Translations under genes and position numbers: made by a program
Source: an uncultured Eubacteriales bacterium
Lineage (GTDB): Bacteria > Bacillota > Clostridia > Oscillospirales > Oscillospiraceae
Reading direction: 5' to 3'
Assembly: GCA_902475455.1 (NCBI GenBank)
Contig: CABRZO010000062.1
Coordinates: 1-11,755, forward strand
Length of the DNA stretch: 11,755 nt
Notes under the pieces: generated by a model
What the model saw: the letters and a program-made list of their open reading frames with translations, nothing else
Database searches by the model: none
What the model was told of the DNA's origin: nothing
Part shown: piece by piece, positions 6,426-11,755 of the stretch
Layout of the letters: every line of letters begins with the position of its first letter
How positions within the stretch are numbered: position 1 is the first letter of the stretch

Positions 6426-7547
6426 TTATTTACGGCGCGCCTCGGCGATGGCCTTGGGATCGGGTTGCTGGAGTGCCATGCAGTGGATATTTCCGCCGCA
6501 GAGAGACCACTCTCTGGTGTAGATCTTGATGATCTCCCGCTCAGGCATCAGCTCCTTGAACATCTGGCAGGCCACTTCATCCATGGGATCGCCATACTGG
6601 GGTACCAGCAGGCCGCCGTTGACAAAGTAGCTGTTGATGTAAGTCACGGCCAGAGGCAGGCCGCCCTCCCGGGAAGCTGCGCTCTCGCAGATATCCACGC
6701 CGGCGCTCTCCTCTTCGGAGATGTGCATGATGGCGGGAATGGGAATCTTGTGGATCTCCAGCCGCCGGCCCTTGGCGTCGGTGGCCTGGCTGAGCACGTC
6801 ATAGGCAGCCTTCAGGTTGGGATACTGGGGATTGGTCTCGTCGTCGGTCCAGGACAGAGCGATGACGCCGGGACGGACGAAGAAGCAGACGTCGTCGATG
6901 TGGCCGTCGGTCTCATCGAAGGCCATGCCGTCTTTCAACCAGATGACCTTTTCCAGGTTCATGTACTCCTTGAAGTACCACTCCACTTCCTCCTTGGTGA
7001 GGTCGGGGTTCCGGTTGGGATTGAGGACGCTGTTCTCGGTGACGATCAGGGTGCCCTCGCCGTCGATCTGCATGGCGCCGCCCTCAAAGATCATCTTTCT
7101 GGCATCATAGCGGTCATAATTCTCCAGATCCAGCAGCTTGGTGGCGAACTCCTGGTCCCGCTTCCAGGGGAAGTACAGGCCGCCGATCAGACCGCCGTAG
7201 GCGTTCCAGCCCCAGGTGACGCCCCGCATCTCGCCCTCATCGTTGACCAGATAGAAGGGGCCCTTATCCTGTGCCCAGGCGTCGTCAATGGTCATCTCCA
7301 CCACCCGGACTTCCTCGGGCAGCCGGGCCCGGGCGTTCTCGTACTGGTCGGCAGAGCAGAATACTGTCAGTGGCTCGTGCTTGATAATCTCCTTGGCCAC
7401 TTCCACCAGTACCTTCTGGGCCGGCTTACCACCCATGCGCCAGGTGTCCTGGCGTTCCGGCCAGATCAGGAAATCCTGCTTACGGGGCTCAAATTCTGCG
7501 GGCATCCGGAAACCGTCCTTCTTAGGGGTGCTGTTGATGGTCTTCAT
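6426..7547 (-). CDS. aguA: Agmatine deiminase-family protein
   Basis: A cytoplasmic agmatine deiminase (373 residues) that hydrolyses agmatine to N-carbamoylputrescine and ammonia. The layout follows the Enterococcus enzyme: STPKKDGFRMPAEFEP near the start, Asp94 in WAQDKGP, Glu155 in EGG, His216 and Asp218 in ETDGHIDD, and the nucleophile Cys356 in CGGNIHC. All five expected catalytic positions are present. Two usually conserved spots differ: the WxRD motif is WAQD (Gln93 for Arg), and the GGGNIHC run begins CGG. Substrate preference could therefore be altered. I use the ATG at 7547 because AAAAGGAG lies ten bases upstream; an in-frame ATG at 7574 lacks a convincing site. It is cotranscribed with, or just ahead of, the APC permease and divergent from a LuxR-type regulator. 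Carbamoyltransferase and carbamate kinase genes are not present in the window. Confidence 0.9.
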   Translation of the reverse strand: MKTINSTPKKDGFRMPAEFEPRKQDFLIWPERQDTWRMGGKPAQKVLVEVAKEIIKHEPLTVFCSADQYENARARLPEEVRVVEMTIDDAWAQDKGPFYLVNDEGEMRGVTWGWNAYGGLIGGLYFPWKRDQEFATKLLDLENYDRYDARKMIFEGGAMQIDGEGTLIVTENSVLNPNRNPDLTKEEVEWYFKEYMNLEKVIWLKDGMAFDETDGHIDDVCFFVRPGVIALSWTDDETNPQYPNLKAAYDVLSQATDAKGRRLEIHKIPIPAIMHISEEESAGVDICESAASREGGLPLAVTYINSYFVNGGLLVPQYGDPMDEVACQMFKELMPEREIIKIYTREWSLCGGNIHCMALQQPDPKAIAEARRK

Positions 7548-7647
7548 ATACGAATCGCTCCTTTTCTCAGTCATTGTGTCCCACGGCTCGTTTGCTTGGC
7601 CGGTGGTTTATGGCTTGATTGTACGATCCTTTTCCGGGAAAAGATAT

Positions 7648-7670
7648 TACCCTCAGGGCTATTCCTGAAA
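7648..7670. promoter_or_regulatory. Candidate operator copy 1 (deiminase side)
   Basis: TACCCTCAGG (7648-7657) is followed after six bases by CCTGAAA (7664-7670), an imperfect inverted repeat. The first ten bases are identical to those of the second copy, which starts exactly 68 bases further on. It lies about 100 bases upstream of the deiminase start and overlaps the region where its promoter should be. Confidence 0.5.
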
Positions 7671-7715
7671 ATAGAACTTTCCGGTACCTCTTTGGGGGGA
7701 TCGAAGGTACCATAG

Positions 7716-7739
7716 TACCCTCAGGTTTGCTTCCTGAGG
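7716..7739. promoter_or_regulatory. Candidate operator copy 2 (over the LuxR-gene -35 box)
   Basis: CCTCAGG (7719-7725) and CCTGAGG (7733-7739) are perfect 7-bp arms around TTTGCTT, preceded by TAC as in copy 1. The centre contains the likely -35 box of the LuxR-type gene, so a bound protein would be expected to block or adjust that promoter. Binding by the LuxR-type product is inference. Confidence 0.55.
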
Positions 7740-7755
7740 CAAAATATGTTATAAT
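7727..7755 (+). promoter_or_regulatory. Sigma-A promoter of the LuxR-type gene
   Basis: TTGCTT (7727-7732), a 17-base spacer and a perfect TATAAT (7750-7755). The expected start near 7762 gives a leader of about 80 bases ahead of the ATG at 7842. Confidence 0.65.
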
Positions 7756-7797
7756 ATGAGCAACATAAGAGGCCGCAATCGGGTAAACAAGCATTTT

Positions 7798-7823
7798 CTG
7801 GTAATTCTTTTTGACATTACCAG
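7798..7823. repeat. Inverted repeat in the leader of the LuxR-type gene
   Basis: CTGGTAAT (7798-7805) and ATTACCAG (7816-7823) are perfect 8-bp arms with a ten-base spacer. The repeat ends just before the AGAGGTGAT ribosome binding site at 7828-7836. As RNA it is a hairpin next to that site; as DNA it could be another operator. Confidence 0.5.
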
Positions 7824-7841
7824 GGAAAGAGGTGATCTGTG

Positions 7842-8645
7842 ATGGAACGGATGACGGAATCCTGTCTGCAGCAGATGGATGATCTTTTACTGGCCATCCA
7901 CACCCAGCGGGATTTGACCCGCTTACGGGAGGATTTTTTGCGGAAAATTGAGGGGTTGATCCCCCATCGGCGCTCTTTCTTTGATCTCTGCCAGCCCCGG
8001 CAGGGCAGACTGTTTTTCTTTGACCCGGTCTCACTGAATATGGACCAGGCCCAGTTGAGCGCCTACTACCAGCAGTATCAGTACTCCGACTATGTGGCCT
8101 GGAGCTTTGCCTCCGACGAGCCCATGGTTTACCGGGACTCAGATATGATCAGTCCAGCGGCCCGGGAGCGGTCCGCCATATACAGCCAGTGGATGGAGCC
8201 CATGGGGGTGTATTACAGCATCGGCAGCACAGTGATGGGAAGCCGCCACCTGTTCGGCTCCGTCACCCTCTTCCGGGGCAAGGAGGAGGGTGACTTTTCC
8301 GATCAGGAGGTCCGTCTCCTTCAGGTGCTCAACCGGCACCTGTCCGCCCATTTTGCTTTTCTGTGGCCGGACGGGCCGGTACCCCAGGGGGATGCCTCTG
8401 GGTTTGACCGCATTGCGGATCAGTTCGGTATCAGCGGGAGGGAGGCGGAGATTGCCCGCCTGGTCTCTCAAGGTCTTACTAATCAGGAGATTGGACGGAC
8501 CTTGTTCATTTCAGAGAATACGGTAAAAAAGCACGTCAACAGCCTATATCGAAAGCTGGGCATTGCCAGCCGTACCCAGCTGCTGCGGTTGATGTATGAC
8601 CGCCCTGCGGTGATTGTGCCGGCTCAGAATGAGGAACCGCTTTAA
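7842..8645 (+). CDS. LuxR-family transcriptional regulator (soluble), probable control of the deiminase module
   Basis: A transcription factor of 267 residues. A LuxR/GerE helix-turn-helix lies at about residues 195-252 (FGISGREAEIARLVSQGLTN is its first part, and ENTVKKHVNSLYRKLG holds the recognition helix). The N-terminal 180 residues have no membrane segments and look like a small-molecule sensor domain of GAF or autoinducer-binding type, though I cannot name it. The ATG at 7842 follows AGAGGTGAT by five bases; a GTG at 7839 directly before it is less likely. It is transcribed away from the agmatine deiminase gene across a region with a repeated inverted-repeat site. In Lactococcus and Enterococcus a membrane-bound LuxR-type protein, AguR, activates the agmatine genes, so an analogous role is inferred. 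The soluble architecture differs from AguR. A strong hairpin follows the stop. Confidence 0.88.
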   Translation: MERMTESCLQQMDDLLLAIHTQRDLTRLREDFLRKIEGLIPHRRSFFDLCQPRQGRLFFFDPVSLNMDQAQLSAYYQQYQYSDYVAWSFASDEPMVYRDSDMISPAARERSAIYSQWMEPMGVYYSIGSTVMGSRHLFGSVTLFRGKEEGDFSDQEVRLLQVLNRHLSAHFAFLWPDGPVPQGDASGFDRIADQFGISGREAEIARLVSQGLTNQEIGRTLFISENTVKKHVNSLYRKLGIASRTQLLRLMYDRPAVIVPAQNEEPL

Positions 8646-8649
8646 AGAT

Positions 8650-8697
8650 ACGAACAGACGCGCCGCGGGCCTTTTGGTCCGCGGCGCGTCTGTTCGT
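8650..8697. terminator. Bidirectional terminator-like hairpin between the convergent LuxR and HxlR genes
   Basis: A perfect 19-bp stem, ACGAACAGACGCGCCGCGG (8650-8668) with its complement at 8679-8697, extends inward by three pairs (one G-U) to a TTTT loop. It lies between the stops of two converging genes and can fold on either transcript. T runs after the stem are weak on both strands. Confidence 0.75.
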
Positions 8698-8709
8698 GTG
8701 CAGCTGGTT

Positions 8710-9168
8710 TTATTTTTTTCGCATGGTACCCCGCCGTTCGGTGTCGGGCCAAAAATCATTGGCCTCCATGATATCCTTGAGGGCTTCCACATATTTTTCC
8801 GCCTTATGCACCACAAAGGCGTCAGCGTCGATGGGAATGCCTTTGCTGTCCATTTGGCGGATGCTCCATACGTAGAGAATATCCAGAGCGGGAATCATTC
8901 TGGCCCCCTCTACCGTGAGCATGTAGTCAATGGTGGGAGGGAAGGTCTCACTGTTGACGATGCGCTGCACCAGTCCGTCCTCAATCAGCTCTTTGAGCTG
9001 CTGGCTGAGCATCTTTTCGGAGATGGGCAGTACCTTCAGGGTCTGGTTAAAGTGTATTTTCCCCCAGGTATAGATCTCATGGAGAATGGTCATCTTCCAT
9101 TTTCCGCCAATGCAGTGGAGCGCATAGTGATAAGGGTTGGTTGGGGAATCAAAGGTTTCTCTGGCCAA
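8710..9168 (-). CDS. HxlR-family transcriptional regulator
   Basis: A small DNA-binding regulator of 152 residues. The winged helix-turn-helix spans about residues 12-105, with CIGGKWKMTILHEI, ISEKMLSQQLKELIEDGLV and the wing TFPPTIDYMLTVEG in the order typical of HxlR proteins. The C-terminal tail (residues 106-152) is longer than usual and charged. The conserved N-terminal cysteine used for redox or aldehyde sensing in some relatives is absent; the only cysteine of the HTH start is Cys19. The start is taken as TTG at 9168, with GAGG ten bases upstream, because no in-frame ATG occurs before the domain. Its promoter and two inverted repeats lie immediately upstream, suggesting autoregulation. 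Targets are unknown; the YeiH-like gene upstream on the same strand is a possibility, but a separate promoter lies between them. Confidence 0.87.
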   Translation of the reverse strand: MARETFDSPTNPYHYALHCIGGKWKMTILHEIYTWGKIHFNQTLKVLPISEKMLSQQLKELIEDGLVQRIVNSETFPPTIDYMLTVEGARMIPALDILYVWSIRQMDSKGIPIDADAFVVHKAEKYVEALKDIMEANDFWPDTERRGTMRKK

Positions 9169-9201
9169 TGCAATCCATCCTCACTTTCTTTATATTGCAT
9201 T
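9167..9201. promoter_or_regulatory. Inverted repeat over the start of the HxlR gene
   Basis: AATGCAAT (9167-9174) and ATTGCATT (9194-9201) are perfect 8-bp arms with a 19-base spacer. One arm overlaps the TTG start codon and the other lies at the expected transcription start, with the ribosome binding site between them. Because the upstream arm may be only partly transcribed, a DNA operator is more likely than an RNA hairpin. Confidence 0.5.
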
Positions 9202-9202
9202 T

Positions 9203-9231
9203 ATTTTACCATAGACTCCCTGGGAGAGCAA
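9203..9231 (-). promoter_or_regulatory. Sigma-A promoter of the HxlR gene
   Basis: On the - strand TTGCTC (9231-9226), a 17-base spacer and TAAAAT (9208-9203). The spacer contains CTCCC-T-GGGAG (9216-9226), a short palindrome that could also bind a regulator. Confidence 0.6.
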
Positions 9232-9377
9232 CCGGATTCGCGGCTGCAAACCATTGAAAACACTGAAAATGTTGCACAGAACAACCATCTGTTTTGCTGT
9301 ATTATTAAGCGAAGAAGGTATCAATATGCATTCATAACCAGAATGTCATCAACGTTGAGCGCTGGTGCTGGATTGAC

Positions 9378-10409
9378 TTAGAGCAGACCCATGAAATGCT
9401 GCATAATCAGGCTGGCACAGGTGATACCCACCCAGCAGCACACGCCCATGAAGATGGGCTTTCCGCCGGTCTTGACCAGCTTCACAATGTCGGTATTGAG
9501 GCCGATGGCCGCCATCGCCAGAATGATGAAGTATTTGGAGAGGGCTTTCAGAGGCTGAAATACCTCCGGGTTGACTCCGGCCATGGTGGAAACGGTGGTG
9601 ATGATGGAGGCCAGCACAAAGAACAGGATGAAGAAGGGGAAGATCTTCTTCAGATCAAAGGAGCCGTTGGAGACAGCGCCGCCCCGCTTAACCTGCCAGG
9701 TGCGCCACAGGGCCAGGGCCAGAGTGATGGGGATGATGGCCAGGGTCCGGGTCAGCTTGACAATGGTGGCGTACTCCAGCACCGCGCCTCCGGTGCCGTG
9801 GAGGGTGTCCCAGGTGGAGGCAGCGGCAGTTACTGAGGAGGTGTCGTTGATGGCGGTGCCGGCGAAGAGGCCGAAGCCCTCGTTGGTCATACCCATCAGA
9901 CCGCCCAGAGTGGGGAAAATCAGGGCGGCGATGATGTTGAACAGGAAGATCACGGAGATGGATTGGGCGATCTCCTCGTCATCGGCACCGATGACCGGAG
10001 CGGTGGCGGCAATGGCACTGCCGCCGCAGATGGAGGAACCCACACCCACCAGCACGGAGATGTTGCTGGGCACCTTGAGCCATTTTCGGATCAGAAAGGC
10101 GATGACCAGAGACATGGTGATGGTGGTGCAGATGATGGGCAGGGACTTGGCCCCCACCTTGGCGATTTCCGACAGATTCAGGCCAAAGCCCAGCAGAATC
10201 ACCGCGTACTGAAGAATTTTTTTGGAAGTAAAAGCGATGCCCGCTTGATAGCGGCTCTTGTCCCGGAGAATCTGGGACACCAACATACCGAAGAGAATGG
10301 CGAACACCGGGCCGCCCACTACCGGCAGCAGCTTGCCCAGCAGATAGCTGGGGATGGATAGAATCAGGCACAGGGCCAGACCGGGGCCCACGCGTTTCAT
10401 AGCATTCAT
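9378..10409 (-). CDS. YeiH/UPF0324-family membrane protein (putative sulfate exporter family)
   Basis: An integral membrane protein of 343 residues with about ten hydrophobic segments. It belongs to the UPF0324/YeiH family, annotated as a putative anion exporter; its true substrate is unproven. Conserved signatures are seen in VGVGSSICGGSAIAATAPVI (residues 121-140) and GTAINDTSSVTAAAS (184-198), and the length is normal. The ATG at 10409 has AGAGGA six bases upstream. It is divergent from a LysR-type gene 119 bases away, the same pairing as yeiH-yeiE, so the LysR protein most likely controls it. No terminator was found in the 209 bases between it and the HxlR gene downstream, only the HxlR promoter and small palindromes, such as TCAACGTTGA at 9349-9358. 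Confidence 0.88.
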   Translation of the reverse strand: MNAMKRVGPGLALCLILSIPSYLLGKLLPVVGGPVFAILFGMLVSQILRDKSRYQAGIAFTSKKILQYAVILLGFGLNLSEIAKVGAKSLPIICTTITMSLVIAFLIRKWLKVPSNISVLVGVGSSICGGSAIAATAPVIGADDEEIAQSISVIFLFNIIAALIFPTLGGLMGMTNEGFGLFAGTAINDTSSVTAAASTWDTLHGTGGAVLEYATIVKLTRTLAIIPITLALALWRTWQVKRGGAVSNGSFDLKKIFPFFILFFVLASIITTVSTMAGVNPEVFQPLKALSKYFIILAMAAIGLNTDIVKLVKTGGKPIFMGVCCWVGITCASLIMQHFMGLL

Positions 10410-10451
10410 GGCAATTCCTCTCTTTATTTCTAAAATTCGCTTGTGTCCTTG

Positions 10452-10480
10452 ATTATAGCGCAGAATTACGATAAAATGAA
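10452..10480 (-). promoter_or_regulatory. Candidate promoter of the YeiH-like gene
   Basis: On the - strand a perfect TATAAT (10457-10452) has a weak TTCATT 17 bases upstream. It lies about 43 bases before the start codon. The weak -35 box fits a gene that needs a LysR-type activator. Confidence 0.5.
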
Positions 10481-10491
10481 ATGAAGATTGC

Positions 10492-10515
10492 TAATGTTAT
10501 TATAAATTAACGTAA
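10492..10515. promoter_or_regulatory. Candidate LysR-type binding site in the divergent intergenic region
   Basis: TAATGTTA (10492-10499) and TAACGTAA (10508-10515) form an imperfect inverted repeat (six of eight pairs) with an eight-base AT-rich centre. It lies just before the LysR start and upstream of the YeiH-like promoter, as expected for an autoregulating activator. AT-richness makes a chance match possible. Confidence 0.35.
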
Positions 10516-10528
10516 TAGGTGATGCACT

Positions 10529-11389
10529 ATGTTGGACCCACGCTGGAATACCTTTCTCGTGTTGTGTGAGACCATGAACTATACCCGGGCGGCGGAGCGG
10601 CTGTGCCTGACTCAGCCGGCGGTGACCCATCATATCCACTACCTGGAGGACCATTACGGCTGCCGGTTGTTCTCCTACGAGGGCAAGGTGCTACGGCTGA
10701 CGGAGGCGGGACTAAAACTGCGGGAATACACCCGATCCCTGGCCTATAACAGTCAAAAGGTGGAGGAGGCCATGGCGGAGTCGGCCCCGGTGTCCCTGCG
10801 GGTGGGAGCCTCCAAGACCATCGGTGAGTTTGTCATCGCCCCAAAGGTGGAGCGTTTTTTGAGATCACATCCCGAGGGGTCGTTTTCCTTGCTGGTGGAC
10901 AATACCCAGGTGTTGCTCCGGGCCCTGGAGGCGGGACAGCTGGATTTTGTGCTGGTGGAGGGCTTTTTTGAGCGAAACCGCTATGATACCAAGCTGTATC
11001 GCCGGGAGTCCTTTTTCGGGGTTTGTCCACCGGAACACAGGTTTGCGGGGAGAACAGTGGCCCTGGAAGAGTTGGAGCGGGAGCGGATCCTGATCCGAGA
11101 GCCCGGCTCCGGCACCCGGGCCATCTTTGAGGACGCTCTGCGGCGGCAAAATCGCACTTTGATGAGCTTTCCCAATGTGGTGACCATCAGCGATTTTACC
11201 ACCCTCAAATCCCTGGTACTGGACGGCTTGGGGGTGTCTTTCCTGTATGCGCCGGTGGTGGAGCGGGAGCTGAAGCAGGGAAGACTTGCCCGATTTGACT
11301 TGGCCGGGAGCCCCATGAGCGGCGCTTTCTATTTCGCCTGCTTGAAGGACAATCTGTTCGCCCAGAGCTGGTCAGATTGGCTGACATGA
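10529..11389 (+). CDS. LysR-family transcriptional regulator (YeiE/CysL-like)
   Basis: A transcription factor of 286 residues. The N-terminal winged helix-turn-helix covers about residues 5-63, with AAERLCLTQPAVTHHIHYLE as the core, and a periplasmic-binding-protein-like effector domain runs from about residue 90 to the end (LRVGASKTIGEFVIAP begins it; GSGTRAIFEDAL and GLGVSFLYAPVVERELKQG are typical LysR positions). The ATG at 10529 follows AGGTGAT by five bases. It is divergent from a YeiH-family membrane protein, and the two genes share a 119-base control region. LysR proteins in this arrangement respond to sulfur compounds or other small anions in characterised cases; the effector here is unknown. 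The gene ends in a strong terminator at 11493-11546. Confidence 0.92.
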   Translation: MLDPRWNTFLVLCETMNYTRAAERLCLTQPAVTHHIHYLEDHYGCRLFSYEGKVLRLTEAGLKLREYTRSLAYNSQKVEEAMAESAPVSLRVGASKTIGEFVIAPKVERFLRSHPEGSFSLLVDNTQVLLRALEAGQLDFVLVEGFFERNRYDTKLYRRESFFGVCPPEHRFAGRTVALEELERERILIREPGSGTRAIFEDALRRQNRTLMSFPNVVTISDFTTLKSLVLDGLGVSFLYAPVVERELKQGRLARFDLAGSPMSGAFYFACLKDNLFAQSWSDWLT

Positions 11390-11644
11390 TAGAAGGGGCT
11401 GAATCTGTAAAATGATAGCTTCAAATTGACTTTTGTATGATCTAATGATATATTAATGAACTGATCTATAGACAAGAATTTGCCGCCGGGTAAACGCTTA
11501 TTATCACTCCATTAGGCCTTAGAAGGAGTGACAATAGGCGTTTTTTGTTTGCTGAGGCGGTAACCGCAGATTGATTAACCGGCCTAATATTGGATACGCA
11601 GTCTGCTGGCTCCAAAATAGGTTTACACATAGAGGGGGTTCCAT
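11390..11644. other. Gene-free interval between the LysR gene and the MATE gene
   Basis: Its first 100 bases are AT-rich and unassigned, followed by the LysR terminator. After that a short palindrome GCGGT-A-ACCGC occurs at 11557-11567. TTGATT at 11571 is a possible -35 box, but no convincing -10 box follows at normal spacing. No small gene is apparent. Confidence 0.5.
11493..11546 (+). terminator. Rho-independent terminator after the LysR gene
   Basis: Bases 11493-11510 and 11525-11542 form an 18-bp stem with one G-U pair and one mismatch, around a 14-base loop, and the run TTTTTT at 11541-11546 follows. It begins about 100 bases after the LysR stop. Confidence 0.8.
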
Positions 11645-11755
11645 ATGAGGAATACGTCTTGTTTTAGGGATTTTGTTCGGTATTCTTCTCTGAATGTTTT
11701 GGGAATGCTTGGTTTGTCCTGCTATATCCTGGCGGATACTTTTTTTGTATCAAAA
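11645..11755 (+). CDS. MATE-family efflux transporter, N-terminal fragment (runs off the window)
   Basis: The first 37 codons of a gene that continues beyond the window. The residues around YSSLNVLGMLGLSCYILADT (15-34) followed by FFVSK match the opening helix of clostridial MATE-type multidrug exporters, whose N-terminus usually reads NVLGMLGLSxYILADTFFVS. The ATG at 11645 has AGAGGGGG about five bases upstream, a good ribosome binding site. MATE proteins export drugs or metabolites using a sodium or proton gradient. Transport substrate and the rest of the protein cannot be judged from this fragment. Confidence 0.8.
   Translation, partial: MRNTSCFRDFVRYSSLNVLGMLGLSCYILADTFFVSK

Larger units (their letters stand above)
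7548..7841. promoter_or_regulatory. Divergent control region between the deiminase and LuxR-type genes
   Basis: This 294-base gene-free stretch is AT-richer than its flanks and dense in inverted repeats. Besides the repeated sites listed separately, it holds a 15-base hyphenated palindrome CTTTTCCGGGAAAAG (7629-7643) and GGTAC-CATA-GTACC (7706-7719). On the - strand, TAATAT next to the first repeated site, preceded after 16 bases by TTTTCA, is a possible weak deiminase promoter. No open frame in it looks like a gene. Confidence 0.55.

Noticed and set aside
6402..7715. A 437-codon open frame on the + strand opposite the agmatine deiminase gene
   Set aside because: It is the complement of a gene with clear family motifs, its translation is a low-complexity mix with no recognisable domain, and it runs through the promoter region. 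It is a by-product of GC-rich codons.
8614..9381. A 255-codon open frame on the + strand across the HxlR gene
   Set aside because: It runs antisense to a protein with clear HxlR motifs and through the terminator and promoter of that gene.
1..11755. tRNA, rRNA, CRISPR array, insertion sequence or attachment site
   Set aside because: I found no cloverleaf, no regularly spaced direct repeats, no transposase or integrase gene and no target duplications; the repeats present are local inverted repeats next to promoters and gene ends.

Overview
The window looks like the chromosome of a GC-rich, anaerobic Bacillota member of the gut Oscillospiraceae type (Flavonifractor, Pseudoflavonifractor or Intestinimonas-like). 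This is an inference from three things: strong AGGAGG-type ribosome binding sites with occasional GTG and TTG starts, Bacillota-like regulator/transporter pairs, and acetoacetate/acetyl-CoA fermentation genes. No rRNA, tRNA, insertion sequence, integrase or CRISPR array is visible.

Region 1 (1-2727, + strand) is a compact operon: a thiolase followed by the two subunits of a family I CoA-transferase (AtoD/AtoA type), closed by a 16-bp perfect terminator hairpin. Together these would activate acetoacetate with CoA from an acyl-CoA and split acetoacetyl-CoA to two acetyl-CoA, or run in reverse. The thiolase carries an extra segment of about 43 residues.

Region 2 (2784-4845, + strand) holds a TetR-type regulator, a zinc C-C hydrolase of the DAPG hydrolase (PhlG) / phloretin hydrolase family, and a small four-helix membrane protein. 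A 19-bp near-palindrome between the regulator and the hydrolase overlaps the likely hydrolase promoter and is a candidate operator. Beside the acetoacetate operon, this suggests an unassigned route for acyl-phloroglucinol or beta-diketone breakdown. This is the most interesting part of the window.

Region 3 (4861-8697) is an agmatine-deiminase module: an APC permease and an agmatine deiminase on the - strand, and a soluble LuxR-type regulator divergent from them. Their shared 294-bp intergenic region carries a repeated inverted-repeat site, one copy over the LuxR-gene promoter. Putrescine carbamoyltransferase and carbamate kinase, which normally complete the pathway, are absent from the window, and the deiminase has changes in conserved motifs.

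Region 4 (8710-11546) has an HxlR-type regulator with a TTG start inside an inverted repeat, then a YeiH/UPF0324 membrane protein divergent from a LysR-type regulator, which is a common pairing. The LysR gene ends in a classic terminator. The window closes with the first 37 codons of a MATE-family transporter at 11645. No gene-free stretch exceeds 300 bases. The longest, 7548-7841 and 11390-11644, are described in the feature list.
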